DNA of 64,000 nt. Origin: Halococcus hamelinensis 100A6. GTDB taxonomy: Archaea > Halobacteriota > Halobacteria > Halobacteriales > Halococcaceae. The DNA lies in the NCBI RefSeq assembly GCF_000336675.1, contig NZ_AOMB01000005.1, positions 26,374-90,373 of the forward strand, written 5' to 3'. Positions 1-8,599 of this stretch are shown in pieces (the stretch's first letter is position 1; every line of letters starts with the position of its first letter). The translations under genes and the position numbers were made by a program. The notes beneath the pieces were generated by a model that saw nothing but the letters and a program-made list of their open reading frames with translations, searched no databases and had not been told where the DNA came from.

Positions 1-87
1 CTCGACCAGTACGCCCCGGAGTTCGGTCACATCGGAGACGGGGCAGGGAGGCGAAAAACGCTATCGATCACCCACATCGCGAGCGGC

Positions 88-1317
88 TCAGCCACCGTAG
101 ATCGGAAAGAGGCTGAAGAGAACGTACGAGGCGGCCGCCGACAGGGAGGGCGTGAGGATCCAGAGCATCACGACCCGGCCCGTCGCCGACGGGTCGAAGA
201 GCTCCTGGGAGGTGAAGTCCGCGGGGTCCTCGTCGCCGATCCGGGGGACGTCGGACTCCGGAACGTCGCCGCCGTCGGGCGTGCCGTCGGCGTCGATCGC
301 CTCGGGCGAGTCGGCCGCGAGCGCACCCGTCGTGAGGGTCGCGCTCTCCTCGCCACGGTAGGCCGCCGACGCCGCGTCCGCGATGGTGGTCGTTCGGGTG
401 GCCCGTCCCCAGCCGAGGCCGACGATACACATCGTGGCGCTCACGGCCAGGCTCGCCGGGATCCCGAGTCGCGAGAGCACGGTGATGATGGTGGCGCTCA
501 CGCTCGCGACGATGAGGGAGGCCAGGAGGGGGAGGTCGGTGAGGTCGTTGCCGATGGTGTCGAGGGTCCGCCGGGCGATCGTGAACGCGCCGAGGCCGAT
601 CGCGGCGGCCGCGAGCAGGACCCCCTGGTCGGCCGTGACCGTACCGCCGCCGACGAGGGGGGCGACCGCGTTGGCGACGTTCGACGCGCCCGCCGAGAAC
701 GCCATGTAACAGCTGATCGCGAGCACGACGGCGCTCCAGAACACCTCCTTCGATGTCGTTCCCGGTGCGGGTCGCGGAACGGGAACCGGGCCGGTCCGGT
801 CGACCGTCAGGAGTTCGCTGTCGGACTGGTCGAGCGCGAACCACGCGTCGAGATAGGGATAGAGGTAGCGACCGATCACCGCACACACCCAGAAGGCGAC
901 CACGGGGGCGACGAGCCACCAGGAGACGATCCCACCCATCACACCCCAATCGAGGGTGTGGCTGGCGAGACCCATGCCCGCGATCGCGCCGACCGCCGTC
1001 ATCGAGGTCGAGGCCGGCACGCCGAAGAGGTTCGAGATGAGGAGCGCGAGGCCGACGAAGAACAACACCGCGACGCTCGCCCCGAGGGTGAACTGGCTCG
1101 ACGGAACGATATCGCCACCCATCGTCTTCACCACCTCCCGGCCGTAGGTCCAGCCACCGACCAGCGCGAAGAGGGTGAAGAGCGCCGCCGCGCCGTTCTT
1201 CGAGACCAGCCGGCTCCCCACCGCCGGCCCGAACGCGACGCCGGTCGAGGAGCCACCGATGTTGAAACCGACGAAGACCGCGACGCCGATCCCAACGAGA
1301 AGGAGTATCGAAATCAC
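88..1317 (-). CDS. PiT-family inorganic phosphate permease
   Basis: This 409-residue membrane protein belongs to the PiT (Pi/sulfate-cation symporter) family and should import phosphate across the cytoplasmic membrane. It has about ten hydrophobic segments and the duplicated family signature, seen as GFNIGGSSTGVAFGPAVG near residue 17 and again as AGASNVANAVAPLVGG near residue 210. A charged loop rich in D and E (about residues 325-370) separates the last helices. The start is GTG. It stands alone, divergent from the pilus operon. No PhoU-like neighbour is visible. The family call is firm, but the choice between phosphate and sulfate is inferred. Confidence 0.88.
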   Translation of the reverse strand: MISILLLVGIGVAVFVGFNIGGSSTGVAFGPAVGSRLVSKNGAAALFTLFALVGGWTYGREVVKTMGGDIVPSSQFTLGASVAVLFFVGLALLISNLFGVPASTSMTAVGAIAGMGLASHTLDWGVMGGIVSWWLVAPVVAFWVCAVIGRYLYPYLDAWFALDQSDSELLTVDRTGPVPVPRPAPGTTSKEVFWSAVVLAISCYMAFSAGASNVANAVAPLVGGGTVTADQGVLLAAAAIGLGAFTIARRTLDTIGNDLTDLPLLASLIVASVSATIITVLSRLGIPASLAVSATMCIVGLGWGRATRTTTIADAASAAYRGEESATLTTGALAADSPEAIDADGTPDGGDVPESDVPRIGDEDPADFTSQELFDPSATGRVVMLWILTPSLSAAASYVLFSLFPIYGG

Positions 1318-1444
1318 GTGTAACTTATGTGAATGGGGGTCGGTAAAAGGTATCGTTCCGCCCGACCCTGGTTCCTCGACCGGACGGTCGGAATGACTCG
1401 GTCCCTGCGAGAGTTTTTATTCGAGAAGGAGGCCAGGCCGGCCA

Positions 1445-3580
1445 ATGTCGGAGTCCGATGGTTCGTTCGCTCGCGACCCGCCCGCGAGCACCGACTTCGC
1501 GGACCGTATCGCCGCCGCGGCCGAGATGGCCGGTGGGCTCGCCCGCGTCGTGGACGCCAGAACGGTGCTGGTCGACGACGCGGTCGACGAGGACGACTTC
1601 TTCACGGCGGTCGACGGGCGGACCACGGTCGCGAACCGGTACGACCTCGAAAAGGCGGTGCCGCTCGACCTGAAACCCCACTTCCGGGAGGTCACGCGCT
1701 ACTGGGTCAACGAGCCCTACTCGTTCGTGGTTATCTTCCACTCGACGCGCGAAAACGAGCGGAAGTACTACCTCGTCGAACCCCACCTCACCCGGATCGA
1801 GGCCGACCTGAAGGCGTTCCTGACCCGGAAGCTCAGGACCGGGATCACCTACTCGGACGACGAGTCCGTGGCCGATGGCGACGGGTCCCAGCGTGCGGCC
1901 GTCATCGAGACCGAGACGGAGCGACTGCTCGAACGTTACGACCTCTACGAGGGGGCCGTCACGGACGCGGGACGTTCGGGCGTTCTCGGCGGGCTGAAAC
2001 GCCTCCTTCGGCGGGGAGCGAGCGGGGCGGCTGGAACGGCCGACGGACGAAACGATTACGAGGGAGTCTCGGCCCGACCCGAACCCGCGGTGCTCGACGA
2101 GGACGCGAAGACGCTCTCGGAGTACCAAGTCGAGAAGCTCGGCTACTATCTCCGGCGGGACTTCGTCGGCTACGAACGTATCGACGGCATCAAACACGAC
2201 GTCAACGTCGAGGACATCTCGTGTGACGGCTACGACTCGCCGGTGTTCGTCTATCACACCGACCGCGAACAGCTAATCACCAACGTCCGCCACGGCGAGG
2301 GCGACCTCGACGATTTCGTGGTGAAACTCGCCCAGCGCTCGGGGAAGGGGATCTCGAAACGCCAGCCCCAGGTCGACGCCACCCTGCCAGACGGCTCGCG
2401 CGCCCAGCTCACCCTCGGTCGCGAGGTCTCCGACCACGGCACCAACTACACCATCCGGCAGTTCAAGGACGTCCCCTACACCCCGGTCGACCTCATCAAC
2501 TGGCACACGTTCAGCATCGAGGAGATGGCCTTCGTCTGGCTCTGCATCGAGAACGGCCGGTCGATGCTGTTCGCCGGCGGGACGGCCTCGGGCAAGACGA
2601 CGAGCCTCAACGCCGTCTCGCTGTTCATCCCGAGCAACGCCAAGATAGTCTCGATCGAGGACACCAGAGAGCTCGAGATCCCCCAGCGGAACTGGGTCGC
2701 TTCGGTGACGCGGCCCTCCTTCAGCGCCGACGACGTCGGCGACGTCGACGAGTTCGCGCTCCTCGAAGCCGCGCTCCGCCAGCGCCCCGACTACATCGTG
2801 ATGGGCGAGGTTCGGGGGGAGGAGGGCCGAACCCTCTTTCAGGTGATGAGCACGGGCCACACCTCGCTCACCACGTTCCACGCCGACAACGTCGGCGAGG
2901 TCATCAAGCGGTTCACGACCGACCCGATCAACGTCTCGAAGACGCTGTTCACGGCGCTCGACCTCGTGAGCGTCCAGACCGCGACGCGGGTTCGCGGGAA
3001 GAAGGTCCGCCGGAACCGGGCGCTCACCGAGATCAACTACTACGACGCCGAGCACGACGAGATCAACGTCCAGGACGTCTACCAGTGGCAGGCCGAGACC
3101 GACGACTACCTCCGACTCGGGAGCTCGAACACCCTCGAATCGATCCGGTTCGACCGGGGCTGGTCCCAGGACCGGCTCTCCGCCGAGGTCTTCAAGCGGA
3201 AGGTCGTGTTGGCCTACCTCGTCGACCGCGGGCTCAACACCTACACCCAGGCCGCCGCCACGCTCCAGGCGTTCATCAACGACCCCGATACGATCCTCTC
3301 GCTGATCGCGAACGACCGGCTCGAAGCCAGTCTCGACGACTTGCGCGGGATGGAGAGCGTACGGATCGACACCGACCCCGCGAAGGAGGCGATGGTCCCC
3401 CGCCCCGAGCCCTCCGACGAGCTGCGACGGCTCACCGGGTCGATACTCGAAGCGGCCGAAGCCGAGCTGTTCGAGGAGTACGACGATCGGTCCACGCCGA
3501 GCGTCGCCGCCGCGGTCGCCGACGGCGGCCGCGCGGATGAGGGGTCGGGAGCACCGACGGGGCCGGAGGACGAACCGTGA
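1445..3580 (+). CDS. Type II/IV secretion (Tad/archaeal pilus) ATPase
   Basis: This is a hexameric secretion ATPase of the PilB/GspE/VirB11 superfamily that powers pilus assembly at the cytoplasmic face of the membrane. The Walker A motif GGTASGKTT is near residue 377, the Asp box IEDTRE near 404, and the Walker B/His-box region (VMGEVRGEEGRTLF, STGHTSLTTFHAD) near 450-480. At 711 residues it is long because of acidic haloarchaeal extensions at both ends. A T-rich box around 1411-1420 may be its promoter. Its stop overlaps the start of the next gene by 4 bp, so the two are coupled. Which pilus system it serves is inferred. Confidence 0.9.
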   Translation: MSESDGSFARDPPASTDFADRIAAAAEMAGGLARVVDARTVLVDDAVDEDDFFTAVDGRTTVANRYDLEKAVPLDLKPHFREVTRYWVNEPYSFVVIFHSTRENERKYYLVEPHLTRIEADLKAFLTRKLRTGITYSDDESVADGDGSQRAAVIETETERLLERYDLYEGAVTDAGRSGVLGGLKRLLRRGASGAAGTADGRNDYEGVSARPEPAVLDEDAKTLSEYQVEKLGYYLRRDFVGYERIDGIKHDVNVEDISCDGYDSPVFVYHTDREQLITNVRHGEGDLDDFVVKLAQRSGKGISKRQPQVDATLPDGSRAQLTLGREVSDHGTNYTIRQFKDVPYTPVDLINWHTFSIEEMAFVWLCIENGRSMLFAGGTASGKTTSLNAVSLFIPSNAKIVSIEDTRELEIPQRNWVASVTRPSFSADDVGDVDEFALLEAALRQRPDYIVMGEVRGEEGRTLFQVMSTGHTSLTTFHADNVGEVIKRFTTDPINVSKTLFTALDLVSVQTATRVRGKKVRRNRALTEINYYDAEHDEINVQDVYQWQAETDDYLRLGSSNTLESIRFDRGWSQDRLSAEVFKRKVVLAYLVDRGLNTYTQAAATLQAFINDPDTILSLIANDRLEASLDDLRGMESVRIDTDPAKEAMVPRPEPSDELRRLTGSILEAAEAELFEEYDDRSTPSVAAAVADGGRADEGSGAPTGPEDEP

Positions 3581-5592
3581 GCCACGGGATCGGCGGGGGC
3601 TACGCGGGCGGAGCACGGACGTTCGGCGACCGGTTCTACGGCCTCTACCGACGGCTGTTCGACGACGACGGCGACTTCGTGGACGACATGGAGCGAACGC
3701 TGGCGGCGGCCCGGATGCCGGACACCGTCGAGATCTACCTCTCGCGTGCGCTCGGCGTCGGGGTCGCGGTCGGCGCGCTGTTGTGGATGCTCGCCACGGT
3801 CGTCGGCTTCCTCCTCGTCGAGCGCTTCGTGAACGGCGTTCCGAAGCTCACCGACCTCCGGGTGCTCCACGGCACCGCGCTCGAACTCTTCGAGGCCGCG
3901 GAGCTCCCGCTGTTGGTCGGAACGTCGGGGCTCGTCTGTGGGTTCGTGGGGTTCACGATCGGGTTCGGCACGCTCGTCACGATCCCCTACGTCCGGGCGA
4001 ACGCCAGGAAGCGCGAGATCAACGTGCTGCTCGCGGATTCGGTCTCGTTCATGTACGCCCTCTCGCTCGGCGGGCTGAACCAGCTCGAAATCTTCGAGGC
4101 GATGGCGGGGGCCGACGACACCTACGGCGCGGTCGCGAAGGAGTTCGAGTCGATCCACCGCGAAACCGAGTACTTCGACACCGACTACCGGACCGCGATC
4201 CGGCGGCAGTCGATCCGAACCCCGAGCGAGGAGCTGAGCCAGTTCCTGACCGACATGCTCTCGGTCATCGACTCCGGGGGCGATATGACGACGTTCCTCC
4301 GGGACAAGAAGGACAAACACCTCCGCACCTCGAAACAGGAGCAGTCGCTGGTGCTCGAAACCCTCGAACTGTTCGGCGAGATGTACGTCACGCTCTCGGT
4401 GTTTCCCCTCCTCCTGGTCGTGATCCTCGTCGTGATGAGCATGATCGGCGGCTCAGGGACGCTCCTGCTCTATCTGACGGTCTACGGGCTGATCCCCCTG
4501 ATCGGTGTCGGCTTTACGGTGCTGGTTTCGACGGTGAAACAGGACGAGGTCGGCGACGGCTACCTCCGACCCGACGGGGTCGCGGACGCACCGACCCCGA
4601 GGACGGGTCGCTCTCGGCTCACCGACCCCGGCCTGGTCGGGGAGTACACCGGTCGACACGCGGTGTTCGATCGGATCCGCGACCGCGAGGGGACCCATCG
4701 GACCGCCGAACTCCTCGCGAGGCCACACCGTTTCTTCCGGGACCGCCCGCTCGCCGTGCTCGCGCTCACGGTGCCCGCCTCGGTGGTCTTGCTGGCCTTC
4801 GCGGTGCGCTCGGGACGCGCCCCCACGTCGCTCGACGGGTTCGTCGAGCGCTCGGTGGTCGGCACCGTCCTCTGGGTCTACGTGCCGCTGTACGTCAACG
4901 GTCTGCCGCTCGCGGTGTTCTACGAGTGGAACGTCCGGTCGCGCCGTCGGGTCACGGGCAAGCTCTCGGAGACGCTCCGGAAGTTGTCGAGCGCCAACAG
5001 TACCGGATTGACTCTCCTCGAATCGCTCCGGGTCGTCGCCGAGACTTCCTCGGGGCGGCTCGCGAACGAGCTTCGGACGGTCGCCACGAAGGTCGACTAC
5101 GGGACGAGCCTGACGACGGCGCTCGTCGCGTTCAACAACGAGTATCACGTCCCGCGGCTCGCGCGGACGGTGAACGTCATCGGCGAGGCACAGGAGGCCT
5201 CCTCGGAGATCACGGAGGTGCTCTCGACGGCGGCGCGCGCGAGCGAGAACCAGGACGCTGTCGAGCGCGAACGGCGCTCCCAGGCCAGAATGCAGGTCGT
5301 GATCGTCGTGTTGACCTTCCTCACCCTGCTCGCGGTGATGGCGGTCCTGAAGGTGAACTTCCTCGATACGGTGGCCGGGCTCGATACGGGGGCAAGCGGG
5401 GCGGCGTCGGCAGGGCTCGGAGCCACCATCGACGTCGACCTGATGGGAATGCTGTTCTTCCACGCCGTGACGATCCAGGCGGTCACGTCGGGGTTCATCG
5501 CGGGCTACATCCGGAGCGGCACCCTCCTCACCGGGACGAAGTTCGCGGTGGTACTCCCGACCGTCGCGCTCGCGGTCTTCGCGGTGATCTAA
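3577..5592 (+). CDS. Type II secretion system F-domain membrane platform (TadC/PilC-like)
   Basis: This is the integral membrane platform protein that partners the upstream ATPase in pilus assembly. The 671 residues hold two T2SF-type cytoplasmic helical domains, each followed by hydrophobic segments; the second half begins near residue 380 and repeats the layout of the first. Its GTG start lies inside the ATPase stop region (GTGA overlap). The C-terminus is hydrophobic and ends 3 bp before the pilin-like gene. Such duplicated platform proteins are common in haloarchaeal pil operons. Confidence 0.87.
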   Translation: MSHGIGGGYAGGARTFGDRFYGLYRRLFDDDGDFVDDMERTLAAARMPDTVEIYLSRALGVGVAVGALLWMLATVVGFLLVERFVNGVPKLTDLRVLHGTALELFEAAELPLLVGTSGLVCGFVGFTIGFGTLVTIPYVRANARKREINVLLADSVSFMYALSLGGLNQLEIFEAMAGADDTYGAVAKEFESIHRETEYFDTDYRTAIRRQSIRTPSEELSQFLTDMLSVIDSGGDMTTFLRDKKDKHLRTSKQEQSLVLETLELFGEMYVTLSVFPLLLVVILVVMSMIGGSGTLLLYLTVYGLIPLIGVGFTVLVSTVKQDEVGDGYLRPDGVADAPTPRTGRSRLTDPGLVGEYTGRHAVFDRIRDREGTHRTAELLARPHRFFRDRPLAVLALTVPASVVLLAFAVRSGRAPTSLDGFVERSVVGTVLWVYVPLYVNGLPLAVFYEWNVRSRRRVTGKLSETLRKLSSANSTGLTLLESLRVVAETSSGRLANELRTVATKVDYGTSLTTALVAFNNEYHVPRLARTVNVIGEAQEASSEITEVLSTAARASENQDAVERERRSQARMQVVIVVLTFLTLLAVMAVLKVNFLDTVAGLDTGASGAASAGLGATIDVDLMGMLFFHAVTIQAVTSGFIAGYIRSGTLLTGTKFAVVLPTVALAVFAVI

Positions 5593-5595
5593 CCC

Positions 5596-7404
5596 ATGGG
5601 GCGATTCACCCAACGAGCGGGATCCGACGAGGACCGTGCGGTCTCGCCCGTGGTGGGGTTCGTCCTGATCTTCGCGCTCGTGATGATCGTCTTCACGGTC
5701 TACCAATCGAGCGTCGTCCCCGCCCAGAACAGGGCGGTGGAGTTCGAACACAGCCGGACGATCGAGAGCCAACTGGAGCAGTTGAGCGCGGCGGTGGTGA
5801 ACACCGCGACCGCCCCGGAGGGAGCCAGTCCGACTCGGCGGACGACCGTCCAGCTGGGGGTTCGGTATCCGACGCGGCCGTTCGCGGTCGACCCCGGTAC
5901 CCCGGTCGGGTCGCTCGAATCGACGGAGCCACGGTCGGTCGTCGTCTCCGGTCTCGACGCCGAGAGAGGTGACGGGACCCAGACCTTCAACACCACGTTC
6001 GTCACCTACCGTCCGACCTACAACCAGTTCAGCGAGCGACGGGAGATCGCGCTCGAATACAGCATGTTGCTCGAACGGTATTCGGGGACCGACACCGTGC
6101 TGGCCGACGCCACGGACGGAACGTTCGGCGACGACGCGGTTCGGCTGGTCCTCCTGAGCGGCGACCTCGACGAGCGGGCGGTCTCGACCGTGGTCACGAC
6201 CGAGAGGACGGGTCACTGGAACACGACCGTCCCGTCCGGCGGCGCGACCGTCGACCTCCCGACCACGCTCCCACGCTCGCAGTGGCAAACGATCCTCGAC
6301 GAGCACGGCTACGCCCGGCTTCTCGACTACGACGACTCGCCGGGGACCAGCAGGGTCAGAGTTCACATCGACGGCGGAACCCGACTCGCGGCGGAGAAGG
6401 TGTCCATCGGCGAGGGGACCGACGATGGGTTCGACCTCGAACCGTACCTCACGAACGTCACCTCGCACGCGCCGGCGGTGAACGCCGATGGCAACCGAGC
6501 CGTCGTCGTTCGGGCGGTCGACGAGTTCGGCGGGCCGCTCGGGGATGTCGATCTCGAAGCGACCACCAACGGCTCCGGAACGCTGGAACCGGCCAGCGCC
6601 GACGCCGGCGACGACGGGAAGGCGTCGTTCGTCTACACGCCGGGAGGCGACGACGGCGGACGGACGGTCGGCGTGACGGTCGCGCTCGCCGACGACGAGA
6701 GCCGGTCGGAGACGTTCGGCCTGAACTACCCCGCGGGTGACGACGGCTCGGCCAACGAAACGTCGGCGAACCGTGCGCCGCTCGACGCGAACCTGACGAA
6801 CACGGGCACGGTGAACCGGCTCGCGTTCGAGGTGCGGTCCTCGTCGCTCGCGGTCGCCGGGTTCGCGGTCGTCACGAAGGGCGACGCCGCCGCGCTGAAC
6901 GGAACGGGCGGGCCGAATCGGTTTCGGATCGCCGACGCGACGGCTATCGAGGGCGACTCCGGCGACGGCCCGCTCCGATACGCATCACGGGAACCGATCC
7001 GTTTCGACGGGCAGACGTACGTCTTCGAGAACGGACCCCGACGGGTCGACTCCTCGACCGTCTCCCTTTCTTCGTGGCCGACCACGACGGGTGTCGAGGC
7101 GACGGGCGTCGTCGATTCCTACGACGAAGCCGACGTCGTCGTCTACCTCGTGCTCGCGGACGGCAGGAGACGGCCGGTGTACATCGATGCGACGACACCC
7201 GACGGGACGACGACCACGGCCGAATCCCTCACTCGGGCGCGTACCGCCAGACGGCCGTTCCCGGCCCGGGTTCCGAGACGCCCGGAAGTTCGCGAAGCAG
7301 TGGCGAGACCAGCGCCTCGTACCACTCGGTCGGCGCGAGCCCGGCGTCGCGCCGCGGGTGGACGTTTGCCACGAGGCCGAGCCGCGAGGCGGTCCGGTGG
7401 GTGA
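5596..7404 (+). CDS. Pilin-like secreted protein of the pilus operon (3' end uncertain)
   Basis: The N-terminus has the haloarchaeal type IV pilin layout: a short charged leader, then RAVSPVVGF followed by a hydrophobic helix (about residues 15-40). The rest is an extracellular, Thr/Asp-rich region with an Ig-like stretch near residues 300-380 (VVRAVDEFGGPLGDVDLEATT). It is the third gene of the operon and probably a minor pilin or pilus-tip component. The last 58 or so codons run antisense to the opposite gene at 7229-7531 and become Arg-rich, unlike the rest. The natural stop near 7228 may have been lost, or there may be a frameshift. N-terminal assignment is good; the 3' end is doubtful. 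Confidence 0.75.
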   Translation: MGRFTQRAGSDEDRAVSPVVGFVLIFALVMIVFTVYQSSVVPAQNRAVEFEHSRTIESQLEQLSAAVVNTATAPEGASPTRRTTVQLGVRYPTRPFAVDPGTPVGSLESTEPRSVVVSGLDAERGDGTQTFNTTFVTYRPTYNQFSERREIALEYSMLLERYSGTDTVLADATDGTFGDDAVRLVLLSGDLDERAVSTVVTTERTGHWNTTVPSGGATVDLPTTLPRSQWQTILDEHGYARLLDYDDSPGTSRVRVHIDGGTRLAAEKVSIGEGTDDGFDLEPYLTNVTSHAPAVNADGNRAVVVRAVDEFGGPLGDVDLEATTNGSGTLEPASADAGDDGKASFVYTPGGDDGGRTVGVTVALADDESRSETFGLNYPAGDDGSANETSANRAPLDANLTNTGTVNRLAFEVRSSSLAVAGFAVVTKGDAAALNGTGGPNRFRIADATAIEGDSGDGPLRYASREPIRFDGQTYVFENGPRRVDSSTVSLSSWPTTTGVEATGVVDSYDEADVVVYLVLADGRRRPVYIDATTPDGTTTTAESLTRARTARRPFPARVPRRPEVREAVARPAPRTTRSARARRRAAGGRLPRGRAARRSGG

Positions 7405-7531
7405 TGAGGTGTTTGTAGGCCGCGAGGAGGGCGTCGTCACGGGCGGGTGTGCGGTCGAGCGGGCTCGACTCGTAGGAGAGGGCTTCGACGACCGCCCGGG
7501 TGTTCGGCGTCCCGGCGGCGGAGGTGGACAT
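7229..7531 (-). CDS. Conserved-looking haloarchaeal hypothetical protein
   Basis: This soluble protein of about 100 residues starts MSTSAAGTPNTR. An in-frame ATG eight codons upstream (7555) is the alternative start. I do not recognise a domain. The composition is normal for a haloarchaeal cytosolic protein, with helices around residues 15-50 and a W-rich C-terminus (PTEWYEALVSPLLREL). It looks more like a real gene than its antisense partner because that partner's C-terminus is Arg-rich. The two 3' ends overlap by about 176 bp. Confidence 0.6.
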   Translation of the reverse strand: MSTSAAGTPNTRAVVEALSYESSPLDRTPARDDALLAAYKHLITHRTASRLGLVANVHPRRDAGLAPTEWYEALVSPLLRELPGVSEPGPGTAVWRYAPE

Positions 7532-7589
7532 AGTATCACGTATCGAGAGCCACAAGAAAAGGGTTCGTCAGACGGTCGTCGGACGGGTC

Positions 7590-8018
7590 TCAGCAGCGCT
7601 GCTCACAGATCCGGTCGACGATCCGACCGGTCGAGAGGAGTTCGTCGTCGTAGGAGGGGGTTCGACCCGCCGCGCGTTCGACGGAACAGTCGATACCGCG
7701 CTCGTCCAGCGCCCCCTCGATCGCGTGCTCGTCGTGGTGTTGGTCGTGACCGAGCACGATCACGTCTGGGTCTATCCGTTCGATGGGAACGAAGATATCC
7801 TCGCGGTCGCCGAGCACCGCGCTGTCGACGGGGTCGAGCGCGCCGACCATGTCGCGGCGCTGGCGGTCGGCGAGCACGGGCGTCCGTTTGTGAGAGACGT
7901 TCTCGCGACGGGCGATGATGACGTGGAGTTCGTCGCCCATCGCCGCCGCCTCCTCCAGGTACTGGAGGTGGCCCGGGTGGAGGATGTCGAAGGTGCCCTG
8001 GGCGACGACCGTCGTCAT
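7590..8018 (-). CDS. ribL: FAD synthase (archaeal RibL type)
   Basis: This 142-residue nucleotidyltransferase should transfer AMP from ATP to FMN to make FAD. It starts with [14 protein letters not shown], which holds the HxGH signature of the cytidylyltransferase superfamily. The second motif ([13 protein letters not shown]) and the Cys-containing C-terminus (ICEQRC) fit archaeal RibL. Its start overlaps the stop of the upstream JAMM gene by 4 bp, so the two are probably co-translated. Confidence 0.88.
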   Translation of the reverse strand: MTTVVAQGTFDILHPGHLQYLEEAAAMGDELHVIIARRENVSHKRTPVLADRQRRDMVGALDPVDSAVLGDREDIFVPIERIDPDVIVLGHDQHHDEHAIEGALDERGIDCSVERAAGRTPSYDDELLSTGRIVDRICEQRC

Positions 8019-8521
8019 CGAAGCTCCTCGTCGATGTCGGCCTGGGTGAAATCGAAGAACTCCTCGTCGTCGGGGAGCGAGACGTCGAGCACCTCTAGAT
8101 CGCGTGGTTCGCCCTCGTTGTCGAACGCGCGCCAGTCGTCGGGTCCGTAGGGCGCGCCCAGAATGACGTGGGCCTCGCCGCGGCCGAAGGTGGCGCGGTC
8201 GGCGGCGCTCGGGCGGAGCACGCCGTTCGGGTGGGAGTGTATCGAGCCCGCGGCACGCATGTCGTTGGGGACGAGGCTGGTTTTCACGGTGGCGCTCACG
8301 GGGTTCGATCTGGTTCCGGGGATGACGAGCACGTCGGTGATCACGATGCCGGCGTCGTCGAGCCCCAGCTCGCTCGCGTTCTGGCTTCTGAGGAGGCCCA
8401 TGTACTCGTCAGGGTGGGTCTCGGCGGCCGCCGACCGCGCGAAATCCAGCGTCTCGGCGGCGATCCCGAGGAGAGTCGGTGAACCGAACAGCCCCATGCG
8501 TGGGATCCGGCTGGCGTCCAT
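8015..8521 (-). CDS. JAMM/MPN+ domain metalloprotein
   Basis: This 168-residue MPN (Mov34/JAB1) protein has an intact JAMM zinc site: HSHPNG followed by S-A-A-D seven residues later, with an upstream Glu (HPDEYMGLL). Archaeal JAMM proteins include desampylases that cut SAMP ubiquitin-like modifiers, but others act in cofactor metabolism. Coupling to ribL leaves either role open. A second in-frame Met at 8497 (MGLFGSP) is an equally plausible start. The SAMP-activating enzyme UbaA is elsewhere in this window (59977). Confidence 0.8.
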   Translation of the reverse strand: MDASRIPRMGLFGSPTLLGIAAETLDFARSAAAETHPDEYMGLLRSQNASELGLDDAGIVITDVLVIPGTRSNPVSATVKTSLVPNDMRAAGSIHSHPNGVLRPSAADRATFGRGEAHVILGAPYGPDDWRAFDNEGEPRDLEVLDVSLPDDEEFFDFTQADIDEELR

Positions 8522-8599
8522 CTAAGGGTTCCGAACACCGAAGCGCCGAAAACCTGTTTGCCAAGCGTTAAAGTCGGCGGCGGCAAACGCCGCACAAGA

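Noticed and set aside
1-87. Open plus frame entering from the left edge
   Set aside because: It continues antisense through the phosphate permease with Arg-rich sequence; no real gene end can be recognised.
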